64,000 nucleotides of DNA, from positions 17,208-81,207 of the forward strand of contig JHYJ01000014.1 in NCBI GenBank assembly GCA_000621425.1, read 5' to 3'. This DNA comes from Lachnospiraceae bacterium AB2028. GTDB taxonomy: Bacteria > Bacillota > Clostridia > Lachnospirales > Lachnospiraceae. The translations under genes were made by a program, and so were the position numbers. Below are positions 18,381 to 28,900 of this stretch, in pieces. Each line of letters begins with the position of its first letter. Within the stretch, counting starts at the first letter, position 1. Under the pieces are notes generated by a model. It had not been told where the DNA came from. It did not search any database and saw nothing but the letters and a program-made list of their open reading frames with translations.

Positions 18381-19514
18381 TTTTTCCGCAAGCTTGGCTT
18401 TAAGTTCAGCAATCAAACGATCCTTTTCTGCAAGTTCCGCCAGAGCTTCGTCACGCTCTGTTTTTGTTTCATTGAGTTTCGCTTCTGCCTCGTCCAGCTT
18501 TGTTTCTGCTTCGCCCAGCTTTGTTTCCGCTTCATCACGCTTTGCTATTGCTTTATTGCACTCTGCCATAGCCCCGTCACGCATTGCCACAGCTTCTTCA
18601 TACTGTCTCTGCATATCTTCTATCATATACTTCGTTGTATTACGGTCCATTATCCTTAATGCTTCGGAAAACATGCCAATCACCTCCTCCGGTTTTCTTC
18701 TGAACTCTGCGATATCCCTGTACAAAGCAGCAAATTCAGGAAACGAATTCACAAACGAGATTATCTCTTCCGGCTGTTCATATGTAAAAAATGAAAGCCA
18801 AGCCTCAAGCTTGCTACTGATTTTATTGTAACCACGATTCTTAAATGTATCAAGCGAAATATACACTACATTATCAAGGTTTGCGACATTTATTCCGCTG
18901 CTATAAGTGGTGATTTTCCTGTGTATATACTCCGGTGCTACGCCCGCAAATTCCTTTGTGCTTTTTTCCATGATAACAATCAGAGTGACAGGCTTAAGGT
19001 CGCTGTAACTGAAATCAGGTCCTTTCTTGGCACGCACTGCACTGTACTGTCGCATTATTAAATCTGAGGTATAGCAGCTTGACCGTTCTCCAGGAAAATA
19101 GTAGCCTATACGCTGCATTTCTACATTTACTATCGCACCGCTTTCTGTCTTGACCACAATATCCATAATGACCTGACTGCCGCTTTCGGATATCACTGTT
19201 CCTTCCCTTGACAGTATCTGCACTATCTTAACCGGCTCACCAAGAACTTCGGAAATAAGGGATTCAATACGTTCAGGAAAATCGTCAGGCCTGAACACCT
19301 TACGGAAGAACCTATCAGACAGAACCTGAAGTCCCTGCCTGCCCTCAAGGAAGAGAAGTATTTTCTCCTGGTCATCCGATCTAATTCCTTCCCAGTCGTA
19401 AAGTACATGACTATGCTTAATAGTCTCCAGAATATTCTGCCGTGACTGAGGATCACCAAAAAGCTCGGTAAATGATGTAATGTTAGTTTGACTGCGGTTC
19501 TTTTCTTCATGCAT
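18375..19514 (-). CDS. PD-(D/E)XK nuclease family (Rpn/PDDEXK_2-type transposase) protein
   Basis: Residues about 65-290 form the PD-(D/E)XK core typical of the PDDEXK_2 'putative transposase' group. Asp118 in VIMDIVV and Glu132-x-Gln134 in VNVEMQR are the expected active-site residues, and YYFPGERSSCYTSDL follows. Related Rpn proteins cut DNA and promote recombination in E. coli. The last 90 residues are near-perfect heptads rich in Ala, Glu and Lys, likely an oligomerising coiled coil. The start at 19514 has AAGGAG seven bases upstream. No inverted repeats flank it, so there is no sign of a complete mobile element. The 379-residue length suits the longer Lachnospiraceae members. Confidence 0.82.
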   Translation of the reverse strand: MHEEKNRSQTNITSFTELFGDPQSRQNILETIKHSHVLYDWEGIRSDDQEKILLFLEGRQGLQVLSDRFFRKVFRPDDFPERIESLISEVLGEPVKIVQILSREGTVISESGSQVIMDIVVKTESGAIVNVEMQRIGYYFPGERSSCYTSDLIMRQYSAVRAKKGPDFSYSDLKPVTLIVIMEKSTKEFAGVAPEYIHRKITTYSSGINVANLDNVVYISLDTFKNRGYNKISSKLEAWLSFFTYEQPEEIISFVNSFPEFAALYRDIAEFRRKPEEVIGMFSEALRIMDRNTTKYMIEDMQRQYEEAVAMRDGAMAECNKAIAKRDEAETKLGEAETKLDEAEAKLNETKTERDEALAELAEKDRLIAELKAKLAEKS

Positions 19515-19745
19515 GTTTGGACTCTCCTTCCTGTGGTATGACACGTTCAGATAACTTAAATTTACGTCCTGATACGCAATACCACGCAAAAATAAACTAT
19601 CAGGTAACTTAAAGCGAACGTGAGAAGAATATTCTCAAAGACTCCCTGCACATAGAACAGGCAGAGAAAGATATTCACTTGATTACGAAAAGATAGCACT
19701 TATAACTGTAGTTGTCAACACTTCCCAGAAAATCAAACATGAAGT

Positions 19746-20744
19746 TCAGATATTTACCGTAATGTTGTCATCCTGAAATCTTGACAGATGTTCAAAGGGC
19801 AGTATCTGCCGTCCCCGAAAGAGGCCGCAGCCGTCATTGATAAGATGGTCATTGTATGCTTTGAACATATTCACATCAACGGAAGACAGGTCCAGTTTCT
19901 GCAGACTTATAAGCCTTTCATATGCCTCATCAAAAATCCTGCATTCACCCTCCGGAATGCTGTCCCTTTTAGCCCGGTTCTCTTCCTGCTGTTTTTCATA
20001 GCCGGAATGATCTGCCCGTCCTATCTCCGCAAGATCATCCATATCCTTGGTGCGAAGCTGAACCTCCGTATAGCATCTGGCAAAATTGTCATAAAGGGTA
20101 ATATGCAGCGAACTGTAGCCTGAAGGCCTTGTTTTCTGAACATAGTCCCTGTAATAGGACGCATTATCTTCAGTCAGATAGCCATACACTTTTTCACTGC
20201 TATACCCTGACAGTTCAGCCGTAAAACCTCTTTCCTCCAGAAATCCCGGCAGTACATTTGCAATTTCATACAGGTACTTTAGTTCCTGCGTTTCCCTGTC
20301 TTCTCCCTCCGATAAATGACACTGGGGAAGTGAGATCACTATATGGTAAGCGATAAGGTCCCTGAAGCAGTTCAGCTTGTTTTTTATCTCTGTTTCATTG
20401 GGGTATCTGCCATTATCAAGATAATAATCATGAATATACTCAAGAATATATCCGTTGAATTTTTCTTCCGCACGTATCAGCGACTTGATCCTTCCCTTAA
20501 AAGTAAATGCCAGAAAAGGATACTTCTGTGTCATATACATATAGAATTCCTTGATCCTCTGGGACTGGGAAGTGAGAAAATCCGTATGCTCCAAAAGTTC
20601 TATTATCTGTATGCGGAAGTTGCTGTGAGCCAGGTCCACAATATTGTGTGTTTTTATTGCCTCCTCTTTTAAATCAGCCGAATACTGAAGAAGTATCTTC
20701 AGTACAGTGTCGCCGGAGAACAGATAATCATTTAATGTGATCAT
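19746..20744 (-). CDS. RelA/SpoT-domain protein, possible small alarmone synthetase
   Basis: The 332-residue protein has synthetase-type motifs in the right order: GRIKS (84-88), RDLIAYHIV with Asp129, SGYSSLHITL (208-217) and EVQLRT (227-232). These correspond to the ATP- and GDP-binding and catalytic residues of the RelA/SpoT nucleotidyltransferase fold. There is no HD hydrolase domain and no TGS/ACT domain, so it resembles single-domain alarmone synthetases, with extra sequence at the N-terminus (1-80) and a 90-residue tail. Some such proteins are toxins that pyrophosphorylate tRNA; no antitoxin gene is evident beside it. The start at 20744 has AAAGG seven bases upstream. Product identity remains open. 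Confidence 0.75.
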   Translation of the reverse strand: MITLNDYLFSGDTVLKILLQYSADLKEEAIKTHNIVDLAHSNFRIQIIELLEHTDFLTSQSQRIKEFYMYMTQKYPFLAFTFKGRIKSLIRAEEKFNGYILEYIHDYYLDNGRYPNETEIKNKLNCFRDLIAYHIVISLPQCHLSEGEDRETQELKYLYEIANVLPGFLEERGFTAELSGYSSEKVYGYLTEDNASYYRDYVQKTRPSGYSSLHITLYDNFARCYTEVQLRTKDMDDLAEIGRADHSGYEKQQEENRAKRDSIPEGECRIFDEAYERLISLQKLDLSSVDVNMFKAYNDHLINDGCGLFRGRQILPFEHLSRFQDDNITVNI

Positions 20745-20790
20745 ATTTTTTCCTTTCATTATTGAACTTCCTTACACAGCCCGCAGGATA

Positions 20791-20825
20791 AAAAAATGGC
20801 GTCCCATCCCTAAAGATGAAACGCC
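20791..20825 (-). terminator. Intrinsic terminator after hypF
   Basis: On the minus strand GGCGTTTCATC pairs with GATGGGACGCC (one G-T pair) and is followed by ATTTTTTT. It ends the JetD-like/patatin/hypF transcript and isolates the RelA/SpoT-like gene. Confidence 0.9.
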
Positions 20826-20932
20826 TTTGTTTCTTCAAAACCCTATGTGATTATATTAGCATTACCAGGAACTGATAACAATCATATTTTCATTAACGCA
20901 CAATAAGCCCACCGTTATGATTTTTATCTTGC

Positions 20933-23449
20933 TTATACCTCCAGCATCATCCCTGCCACAGCCTGTCCCAGCGCCAGTCCGCCGTCGTTAGCCGGGATCA
21001 TGCTGTGCATAAGGACATCCATGCCATTTCCTTCAAGCTTTTCCTTAAGCAATTTAGTAAAAAGACGGTTTTGGAAACAGCCGCCGCTTAATGCAGCAGT
21101 GCTTATGGCGCTCCCGCCTGAAATAGCAGAAGTCACTTTTGCAGTCTCTTCGGCCAGCATGTCATGAAAGGCATATGCAAGCATGTCTGCTGACAAACCG
21201 TCCAGCAATCCTTTGCAGATGTTCTCAAAAATCCACGCGGTATGTATATTTCCGGCTGAGAGGCTTGACGCTTTATCTTTTGTTAACAGCGACTCAGTAT
21301 TAAACGAACGGTTTACGGGACTATATTTTTCCTTAAATCCTGTATACTCACTAAGCACCTTATCCCTGTCCGCATATCTTTCTGCCGCAAATTCAAGGGC
21401 CATGGCAGCCTCTCCCTCAAAAGATGACTTACAGCATATGCCAAGCACTGCGCTTACTGCATCAAAGAGACGACCGGCGCTGGTTGATATTACTGCGCCT
21501 ATGCCTTTTTTCACCATCTGTATCTGCATCGCCAGTTCATTCGCAGATAGAACGCCTGATTCCACATATGTCTCAAATATACGCTTCACGCTGTCGTCAT
21601 ACGGTTCCATTTCCGTGTCATGCACACATATGTCCCAGAGCATCGATACGGCTATGCGCCAGCCTTCCTTAGACGCAGTATCCCCGCCTATGTGCATAAA
21701 CGGTGTGATGTGGGATACCCTTTCATAGCCCTTTGCATCACATATCATTACTTCTCCGCCCCATATGCTTCCGTCTTCCCCGAAGCCTGTTCCGTCAAAG
21801 GAGATTCCTATCACCTTATCCATATGATCATTTTCTGCCATGCAGGAAAGAACATGCGCATAATGATGCTGCAATTTTACAAGCTTTGCTCCGCTTATTG
21901 CTGCCAGCTTTTCCGCAAGCTGTACAGACTGGTAATCCGGATGCATGTCGCACACGATGACATCCGGCCTTCGTTCCGCTATCTGAAGCATGTCCTCAAA
22001 TCTGTATATGGTTTCTTCAAGGACTTCTGTCGCCCTAATATCACTTAAATCCCCAATAAAAGACGACGGATAAAACAGATTGCCAACGCCTATGCAGAAA
22101 GTATTTTTCAGCTCACCACCGATAGCAAGCACTGTCTTTCTATTCTTTATCCTCTTGTCATCTTCTGTTCCTATATTTTTATTACTATCACTTTTAGCTA
22201 CTACAGAAATATCGGCCTGACCATTATAATAACCAGCCGCATTATCTATATCATCTGTCCCCAGTTCCACCCTCACCGGCAGCGGCGCAAAGCCCCGCGA
22301 TCTTCTGATCATATAGGGATGGCCATCCAGAAAATCCATTACTGAGTCATCAGCCCTGATGAGTATTGGACGGTTATTTGACAGAATGCAATCCGAAAAA
22401 CCTGCAAGAACTTTTAGTGCTTCCTCATCATCCGCACATATGGGTGCGCCACTTATATTTCCGCTGGTCATGACCAAAGCATCAAGACCAGAATACTCAA
22501 ATAAAAGTATCTGTACCGGTGCATAGGGAAGCATGACTCCAAGTGCAGGATTCCCAGGTGCCAGATCATCAGCCAATAGTCCTGCGTCTGTTTTTTTCTC
22601 AAGCAGAACAATAGGTGCAGCCGGACCTTTAAGTTCCCTTTCCTGTGCAGAAGACAGAAAACAATACTTCTTTACGTTTTCGATATCCTTCATCATCACC
22701 GCAAAAGGTTTAACCGGACGCTTCTTTCTTTCGCGCAGATTCTTTACCGCATCATTATCATTTGCGTCACAAGCTAAGTGAAATCCTCCGATGCCTTTTA
22801 CAGCCAGGATGCCGCCGGACTTAAGAATCCCTGCAGCTTTCTGCAGCGCCGCATCACCCCTGCTGCCATCATCCGCACCATGCAGTACGTAATACTCCGG
22901 ACCGCACTCATTACAGCAGACAGGCTGGGCATCCATACGCCGCGAGAGTTTGTCAGTGTATTCCGTCCCGCATTTTTTGCACATAGGGAACATTTTCATT
23001 CCCGTCCGTTCCCTGTCATAAGGAAGATTTTCAATTATGGTCAGTCTCGGTCCGCACTGTGTGCAGTTGATAAAGGGATGATGAAAACGTCGGTCAGCAG
23101 GATCCAGAAGTTCCTTTTTGCATTCATCGCATATGGCCAGGTCAGGGGGAATAAATATCTCCCCTGCAGTCTTTCCGCTCTCGAAAATGGTGAAATCATC
23201 AAAAGATAAATCGCTGTCCGAACCGTCAAGCGTTTCAATCTTCATTATAGAAGCGCGTTCCGGTGCCGCAGAAAATATATCCGTCCTGAATGCGTCCAGA
23301 ATATCTCTGTCCCCTTTTGCCACCACTTCAACAAAGGGACCGTAGTTGCATACGATCCCTTTTATCCCGTGGCTGTCTGCCAGTCTCTTTATGAAGGGCC
23401 TGAAACCCACGCCCTGTACGATACCGTATATCCTGTATCTTTTTATCAT
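20933..23449 (-). CDS. hypF: Carbamoyltransferase HypF ([NiFe]-hydrogenase maturation)
   Basis: HypF turns carbamoyl phosphate into a thiocarbamate on HypE, the source of the cyanide ligands of [NiFe] hydrogenase. Domains in order: acylphosphatase (residues about 1-90, GIVQGVGFRPF), two zinc fingers with CxxC pairs (about 105-180), a YrdC-like domain (about 195-385) and a Kae1-like domain (about 430-838) with LQHHYAH and DGTGFGEDG. The 838-residue length includes a linker insert around 400-440. Its ATG shares one base with the stop of the patatin gene, so translation is coupled. No other hyp or hydrogenase gene is in the window. Confidence 0.94.
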   Translation of the reverse strand: MIKRYRIYGIVQGVGFRPFIKRLADSHGIKGIVCNYGPFVEVVAKGDRDILDAFRTDIFSAAPERASIMKIETLDGSDSDLSFDDFTIFESGKTAGEIFIPPDLAICDECKKELLDPADRRFHHPFINCTQCGPRLTIIENLPYDRERTGMKMFPMCKKCGTEYTDKLSRRMDAQPVCCNECGPEYYVLHGADDGSRGDAALQKAAGILKSGGILAVKGIGGFHLACDANDNDAVKNLRERKKRPVKPFAVMMKDIENVKKYCFLSSAQERELKGPAAPIVLLEKKTDAGLLADDLAPGNPALGVMLPYAPVQILLFEYSGLDALVMTSGNISGAPICADDEEALKVLAGFSDCILSNNRPILIRADDSVMDFLDGHPYMIRRSRGFAPLPVRVELGTDDIDNAAGYYNGQADISVVAKSDSNKNIGTEDDKRIKNRKTVLAIGGELKNTFCIGVGNLFYPSSFIGDLSDIRATEVLEETIYRFEDMLQIAERRPDVIVCDMHPDYQSVQLAEKLAAISGAKLVKLQHHYAHVLSCMAENDHMDKVIGISFDGTGFGEDGSIWGGEVMICDAKGYERVSHITPFMHIGGDTASKEGWRIAVSMLWDICVHDTEMEPYDDSVKRIFETYVESGVLSANELAMQIQMVKKGIGAVISTSAGRLFDAVSAVLGICCKSSFEGEAAMALEFAAERYADRDKVLSEYTGFKEKYSPVNRSFNTESLLTKDKASSLSAGNIHTAWIFENICKGLLDGLSADMLAYAFHDMLAEETAKVTSAISGGSAISTAALSGGCFQNRLFTKLLKEKLEGNGMDVLMHSMIPANDGGLALGQAVAGMMLEV

Positions 23450-24300
23450 TATTTTTCTTTCAGGAACTCCTTAAGCTCATCCAGTCTCTTTGCCGCCTCA
23501 TCCCTTCCCATGTCGTACACCTGCTGCAGTTTAGCAGGATCGTGCTCCGTGCGGCTGATGGTAATTTCCTCCGGGGGATAGAAAACAAATATCTCTCCGG
23601 CTGCCTCCTTTGCCTCCACATACTCTCTCTGCTTGTTATACATATCGGCACGGTTTATAAGCGTTTTGGCCGCTCCCGGATAATTGCAAAGAAGCACATT
23701 GTACATGGCATCCATTTTGCCGGGTTTCTTTCTGTATGCCCTGTCCCTGGTAAGAACAACTACATTTTTATCATAGCCCTTTTCTTCCATAAACTTAAGG
23801 GGAATGGAATCTGCCGCACCGCCGTCGCAGTAGTAGCCATCGCCGATCTTTACCATCTTTGAAACCAATGGAATGCTGGCTGAAGCACGGATATATGCCA
23901 TATCTTTCTTCAGTCCATTCGTACATTTATGGTACACGGGCTCTCCTGACATTGCGTCTGTCACCACGCAGTAAAACTCCATAGGATTTTTCCTGAAGGT
24001 CTCCGTATCAAATTTATCCAGTTCGAACGGAAGCTGATTATAACAGAAATCTGCCTCGTAGATATTTCCTGTCTTAAGCCAGGACTTAAAGGTTCCATAA
24101 CGGGGATCATTTGCATACTTAAGATTATACCTGATGGCGCGGCCTATCTGCTTGGATTTAAGGTTGCAGCCGAAGGTCATGCCCGCAGACACTCCCACTG
24201 CTCCGTCAAACTCTATATCATTTTCCATGAAGACATCCAGAATACCCGCAGTAAACATCCCGCGCATCGCTCCGCCTTCAAGCACTATTCCCTTTTTCAT
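23449..24300 (-). CDS. Patatin-like phospholipase
   Basis: The 283-residue protein has the patatin catalytic dyad: Ser38 in GVSAG and Asp159 in DGG, with the oxyanion loop EGGAMRG at residues 8-14. These enzymes cleave acyl chains from lipids. The layout and the short C-terminal extension resemble the YjjU/RssA-type housekeeping patatins rather than the patatin effectors of CBASS defence. No signal peptide is present, so it acts in the cytoplasm or at the inner membrane face. A GGAGGAAG site precedes the ATG, 18 bases after the JetD-like gene, and its stop overlaps hypF, making a three-gene operon. Confidence 0.88.
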   Translation of the reverse strand: MKKGIVLEGGAMRGMFTAGILDVFMENDIEFDGAVGVSAGMTFGCNLKSKQIGRAIRYNLKYANDPRYGTFKSWLKTGNIYEADFCYNQLPFELDKFDTETFRKNPMEFYCVVTDAMSGEPVYHKCTNGLKKDMAYIRASASIPLVSKMVKIGDGYYCDGGAADSIPLKFMEEKGYDKNVVVLTRDRAYRKKPGKMDAMYNVLLCNYPGAAKTLINRADMYNKQREYVEAKEAAGEIFVFYPPEEITISRTEHDPAKLQQVYDMGRDEAAKRLDELKEFLKEK

Positions 24301-24318
24301 GTCACTTCCTCCGGCACA

Positions 24319-25827
24319 TTAGTCAACAGGAATGCTTTCCTGCTCAAGTGTCACTTTGTTTTCAATCATATATCTTATTACGGGATAAAAAATGTCATAA
24401 TCCTTGTCCCTGAACAGAGCATCCAGCTGTCTGCACTCTGATTCATCATCCAAAGGTGCAGTATATTTTGCATAAAGCCTGAGTGTTCCTGAATCCATTT
24501 CATAAGGCTTAAGTCTCGGACAGAATTCCTTTTTGATCTTAACGAACTTTCTAAACCCGGCAAAATCTATATCTCCCCAGAAAAATGTGGGAACATCATT
24601 ACGCTCAGCTTCACCTGTTATACATTTAAACCAACCCGACTTGGCCGGACTTACAAAACCACCGTGGAAAAGAACAAGATCCCCGGCCTTCCGCTGGTTC
24701 ATGAGATAATGCATATAGACAGCTTTATTTTCAATAAACAGCATCCTGTTAACGTTCCTGAATGTCACAGACATAACTCTGGCAGCCATCAGCGCGCTAA
24801 TGCAGGCGCCATATGTCAGAGTGCTGAAATCAGCCGAATGTCCGTCATCAAACATAACGGAAACTTCACCTGCAAACTCGAATATCTCGGGATAACGCAC
24901 AATGCCCTTTTCTGCCAAAAGCCTGTCGCCCTCTTCAGCAGAAATAGAAGTGCTGCCATTCTGAGCACCGCCTTCTTCATATTCCTTCTTTATGGTCTGA
25001 AGTATGGAGATTGCCTTGCCGCGAAGCTCACGCTCGAAATACTTGCTGTCGGCAAAAAGCCTTTTGCTCAGCACTCTTTCCATCTGCTCAGTCATATTTT
25101 CCTCATTTGCATCAAGGAAAAGCAGGAACCTGAGAAGGCCTGCATTTTTTACCGAATCATCAAAGAAATACCGGGTAAAGTCTTTCTTTTCGGCCACCCT
25201 TTTCTTTTCAGCTTTAAGAAATTCCGCATAATTGCTGCCCGGCAGCATAGACTGAACCGTCTTGTCGATATCCCTGAGAAAATCATTTACGATCTCTATC
25301 TTTGGTCTGCGGCCTGCCACTTTATAAGCAGTCTTTATGGCAGTCTCTTCTATAACCAGCCATATCCTGTCTATTGCAGTCTCGTCATCCTTGTCGCAGG
25401 AATAGTCAATGACACCCATTTCCTTAAGGGAAACTATTTCTTCGGAAAACTTCTTTTTCTCGTCTTCGTTCTCCAGATCATCCTCTATCTCTATGAGCTG
25501 GTCCACCCTGACTGCGACTTTCCGGCTGCTGCTGCCTTCACGGTACGCCTTGCTGTTTTCATACTTTATCAGGAGTTCTTCAGCAATATAACGTTCATAG
25601 ACGCCATATTCAACAGCTTCCTCTTCATCTGCTACATCAGGTTCCTGAGACTCAGACAGCTCTATTTCAGTAGCAGAATACTTCTGCTCAGCACCGGAAA
25701 CCGAAGAGTCTTTTGAAGGCTCTTCCGCAGACTTTTCATCTTTATTTTTATTTGCATCTCCGTAAACCTCTGCTGCAGCTGCTGCCAGTTTCTCAGCAGA
25801 CGGTTTACCGTTTTTACCAAATAACAT
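24319..25827 (-). CDS. Wadjet JetD-like protein (DUF2220-type), orphan
   Basis: JetD is the topoisomerase-VI/Toprim-like nuclease subunit of the Wadjet plasmid-defence complex. The C-terminal part here (about 340-500) has RMLFIENKAVYMHYL, VLFHGGFVSPAK and a WGDIDFAGF motif, the Toprim-type acidic signature expected of JetD. The N-terminal 100 residues are acidic and low-complexity, and the middle is helical (winged-helix-like), longer than usual. The genes for the SMC-type partners JetA, JetB and JetC are not adjacent; on one side is a GH9 cellulase and on the other a patatin and hypF. Function as a stand-alone nuclease is inference. AGGTAGTAGG precedes the ATG. Confidence 0.68.
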   Translation of the reverse strand: MLFGKNGKPSAEKLAAAAAEVYGDANKNKDEKSAEEPSKDSSVSGAEQKYSATEIELSESQEPDVADEEEAVEYGVYERYIAEELLIKYENSKAYREGSSSRKVAVRVDQLIEIEDDLENEDEKKKFSEEIVSLKEMGVIDYSCDKDDETAIDRIWLVIEETAIKTAYKVAGRRPKIEIVNDFLRDIDKTVQSMLPGSNYAEFLKAEKKRVAEKKDFTRYFFDDSVKNAGLLRFLLFLDANEENMTEQMERVLSKRLFADSKYFERELRGKAISILQTIKKEYEEGGAQNGSTSISAEEGDRLLAEKGIVRYPEIFEFAGEVSVMFDDGHSADFSTLTYGACISALMAARVMSVTFRNVNRMLFIENKAVYMHYLMNQRKAGDLVLFHGGFVSPAKSGWFKCITGEAERNDVPTFFWGDIDFAGFRKFVKIKKEFCPRLKPYEMDSGTLRLYAKYTAPLDDESECRQLDALFRDKDYDIFYPVIRYMIENKVTLEQESIPVD

Positions 25828-25925
25828 TTATCCTACTACCTACCTGTTGTACTTACTTAATGGTGAAATTATACCATAATTGCAGGGTGTCTGCCATCAG
25901 TGGCTTGCTGTTCCTGTCCCATCTC

Positions 25926-28900
25926 CTATTTCTGTAACGGCACATACACAGGATTTCCCTTGGAATCATAAAGTATGCGCATTTGAGGATTGCCTTGGGC
26001 ATCATACAAATAATCCGATGCAGGAATGTCCTGTACTGAAGGTTCTGATGTTGCAGCTGCCCCCATCGGATCAGCTGTATTCTGCGCGCCAGATATCGGT
26101 GTTACCGAAACATTATCCTCCTGAATTCCATATGAAGGCTCTTCCGCAGCCGGCTGTACCTCCGGCACGGGATTTTCTTCTACCGTGTCCAGTGACAAAG
26201 TAAATGGCGGGATGTCTGCCAGTCCATCGTCATCCTGATATTTCTCTGCAGGCAGAGACTCATCACCACCAATTTGGTGGGTGTCACTTTTAACCTGTGC
26301 AGCTTTTTCCTTCTCCTTTTCAGTCAGGGTCACATAGTTCTGCTCCTTCTTGATCTGAATAAGTTTATATACAAAGATTTCTATTGATATAAGCACAGCC
26401 ACCACGGCCATTATTATCAATACGATCAGCCAGGAAGGCATACCGCTCTTTTCCTTGCCGTTTCCATTGTCTGCTCCGGTTCCGCTGTCGGATGATGCAT
26501 CACCGTTTCCGTTGTCTGCAGCTACGGAACCCATATCGGCATTCTGTCCAGCTGCCGTATTTTCCTTACTTGCTGATGAAGGATCTGCTGCAGGACTTAA
26601 GTTTACTGCCCCCAGGATGATACCGTCATCAGTATTACCGGTAACGAATCCGGTCAGCCATGCAAGGGGCGCATTCCAGTTTATGGTACATTCATTTGTG
26701 GAATATGCCTCGATGTGGTCCATATAGCATTTTGCCGCAGGGATAGCACCCTTTTTCCAGCCGGATCCTCTTACCCAGGGATCTTCCATGCCGCAGTTGG
26801 GTCCGCCCACCAGCACGCCGTTAGGTGCAAGTGGAAAACTCTCGTCAATCAGATGGGCCCAGTATCTGTGATGAGGATACATGGCTGTATGGGTACCGTA
26901 ACCCGTTACATATGAATAATCATTTGCATTCCTTCCCAGAAGATAATCCATAGCGGATATAGCACCATTTAAGTACTTGGCATCTTCAGAAAGAATATAA
27001 GCATACGAGATCACAATCGCATTGTCCGCAACAATGGAATTCGATCCCCAGATATAGCCCTTGCTGCTGTCGGTATTGGAAAGAGTACTCTGGGCATAGG
27101 GCAGGCCGTACCCCTGCTCATCCTCTTTTGCACAGTAGGTATCCGCTGCTTTAAGTACTGCAGACTTCGCCTTATCAAAATCACCGGATGGAACAGCATC
27201 CTTATTAAGCACTACGGACAGTGTGCCCAGAGCTGCAGTATGCCCCCAGTCAAAGCTGCCATAGGTATCCACGCTCTCGCCGCCCCCCATGGTGGTGGGA
27301 AGATCCAGGAAGAATTTCGATGCCTTCATATCATCATAGTAAGCGCTGTCGCCGGTGGTGATATAAAGCTCTGCCGCTGCCCAGTAGAACTCATCCGAAA
27401 CCTCATCATCACCATAAGCACCGCCACCGTCCAGGTTTCCTATAGGTGCGTACAAATCAGGATGTGCCTTTGCTGCAGCATAAGTACGTTCTGCCACATC
27501 GATGCACTGCTGTGCATATGCATCATCTATTCCCTTCCACAGACGTCCCGCCTGTGCTGCACACGCTGCCACATTTAAGGTAGCAGCCGTAGTAGGAGGG
27601 AAGATTACTCTTTCCTTGGTGTCGTCAGCAGGTGCAATTCCAAGTCCGGTCCACTTGTCGTCATGTACCTTATGGTAGACCATGTCCTTATACTCGCCGT
27701 CAGTTACGATCATGGTCTGCAGCCAGTCCATCTCCCATCTTGCCTCATCCAGCAAATCGGGATAAGTATTATTATTCTCCGGGATGTTCATGGTACCGTC
27801 AGCATAGGCAGCCTCCATTCCGGTATTCACTGCTGTTTCATACTGGTTCTGAAGCACCCATAAGGATATGCCTCCGTTTACCACATACTTTCCGTGGTCT
27901 CCCGCATCATACCAGCCACCTGTCACATCCTGACTGCCGGAAGTAGCAGTATCGGTAAAGCTTGTGCGTATCTGTGCATTATCCGAAGGATGTCCCGCAG
28001 CCCTTGCAAGACCATTGGCATCACCGGAAGTAATATACTGACTCTCTATAGCTATGCCTGACCTGTTCTGATAAAAATAATTCAGGGAATCATAAAGCAA
28101 TGCAGAATATGTGTCGCTGTCGCCTATGGCAAACTCTCTCGACACCGCACCGTCATCAGTCTTCAGCGTAAACCGGCCCTTTTCATTGAAGTCCGAAAAA
28201 TCCAGCAGATGTACATCATCATTTGAATCCTCGTCATGTCCCATGGGAACCGACTTTCCGCTCCAGACTTCCTTTCCGTCTGCGTCAATCACAGAAAACT
28301 TCACTGCACTCTTTGATGCACTGAGAAGGGTCGCCTTTTTGTCCATGCCGGTAAAGTATGTGACCTGGTTTGTTAGTATATCTGATCTTACCCAGGGTGT
28401 TTCTTCGATGTAGTCATTCTCATCGGAGGTTTCATCATAAAGGGACATGTTGTCAAACTCTATCACTGTTCCTGCAGGGAAACATACACCGCTGGTATAC
28501 TGGCCGTCGCCTCCTAAATGGAAAGCCCACTCCGCAACTTCCATATCCTGACCTGCCGTAAATTCCAGCTCAACAACTTTCCACTGCCCTGCCGTATCAT
28601 AAGGAATGGGATCCCAGGTGCTGCCTAAGTCTGAGCCATTGCTCATGTTGTGCCATATCTCCACGTCACCGGCCAGATTGCCGATCTTTGTGTAGTATTT
28701 TCCGGCATTTGAGGCTTTTATTTCATAATGAACCTTATAGGTGTGGCCTGCCTTTATGGTAAGTCCCCTGTGCCTGAACTGGCAGTCCCACCTGTCCTCG
28801 CCGCCGTTTGAGGCTCCGCCGGGATTTATGATTGTGATCCTATATACACCGTCCTCTATCTCAAAGTCCATCTCACCGGTAGCAGACTCGACTATATGCC

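Noticed and set aside
23449..25827. Patatin plus JetD-like gene as a CBASS or other named defence system
   Set aside because: No nucleotide cyclase or SMC partner is present and the patatin resembles the housekeeping type; only an orphan JetD-like call is justified.
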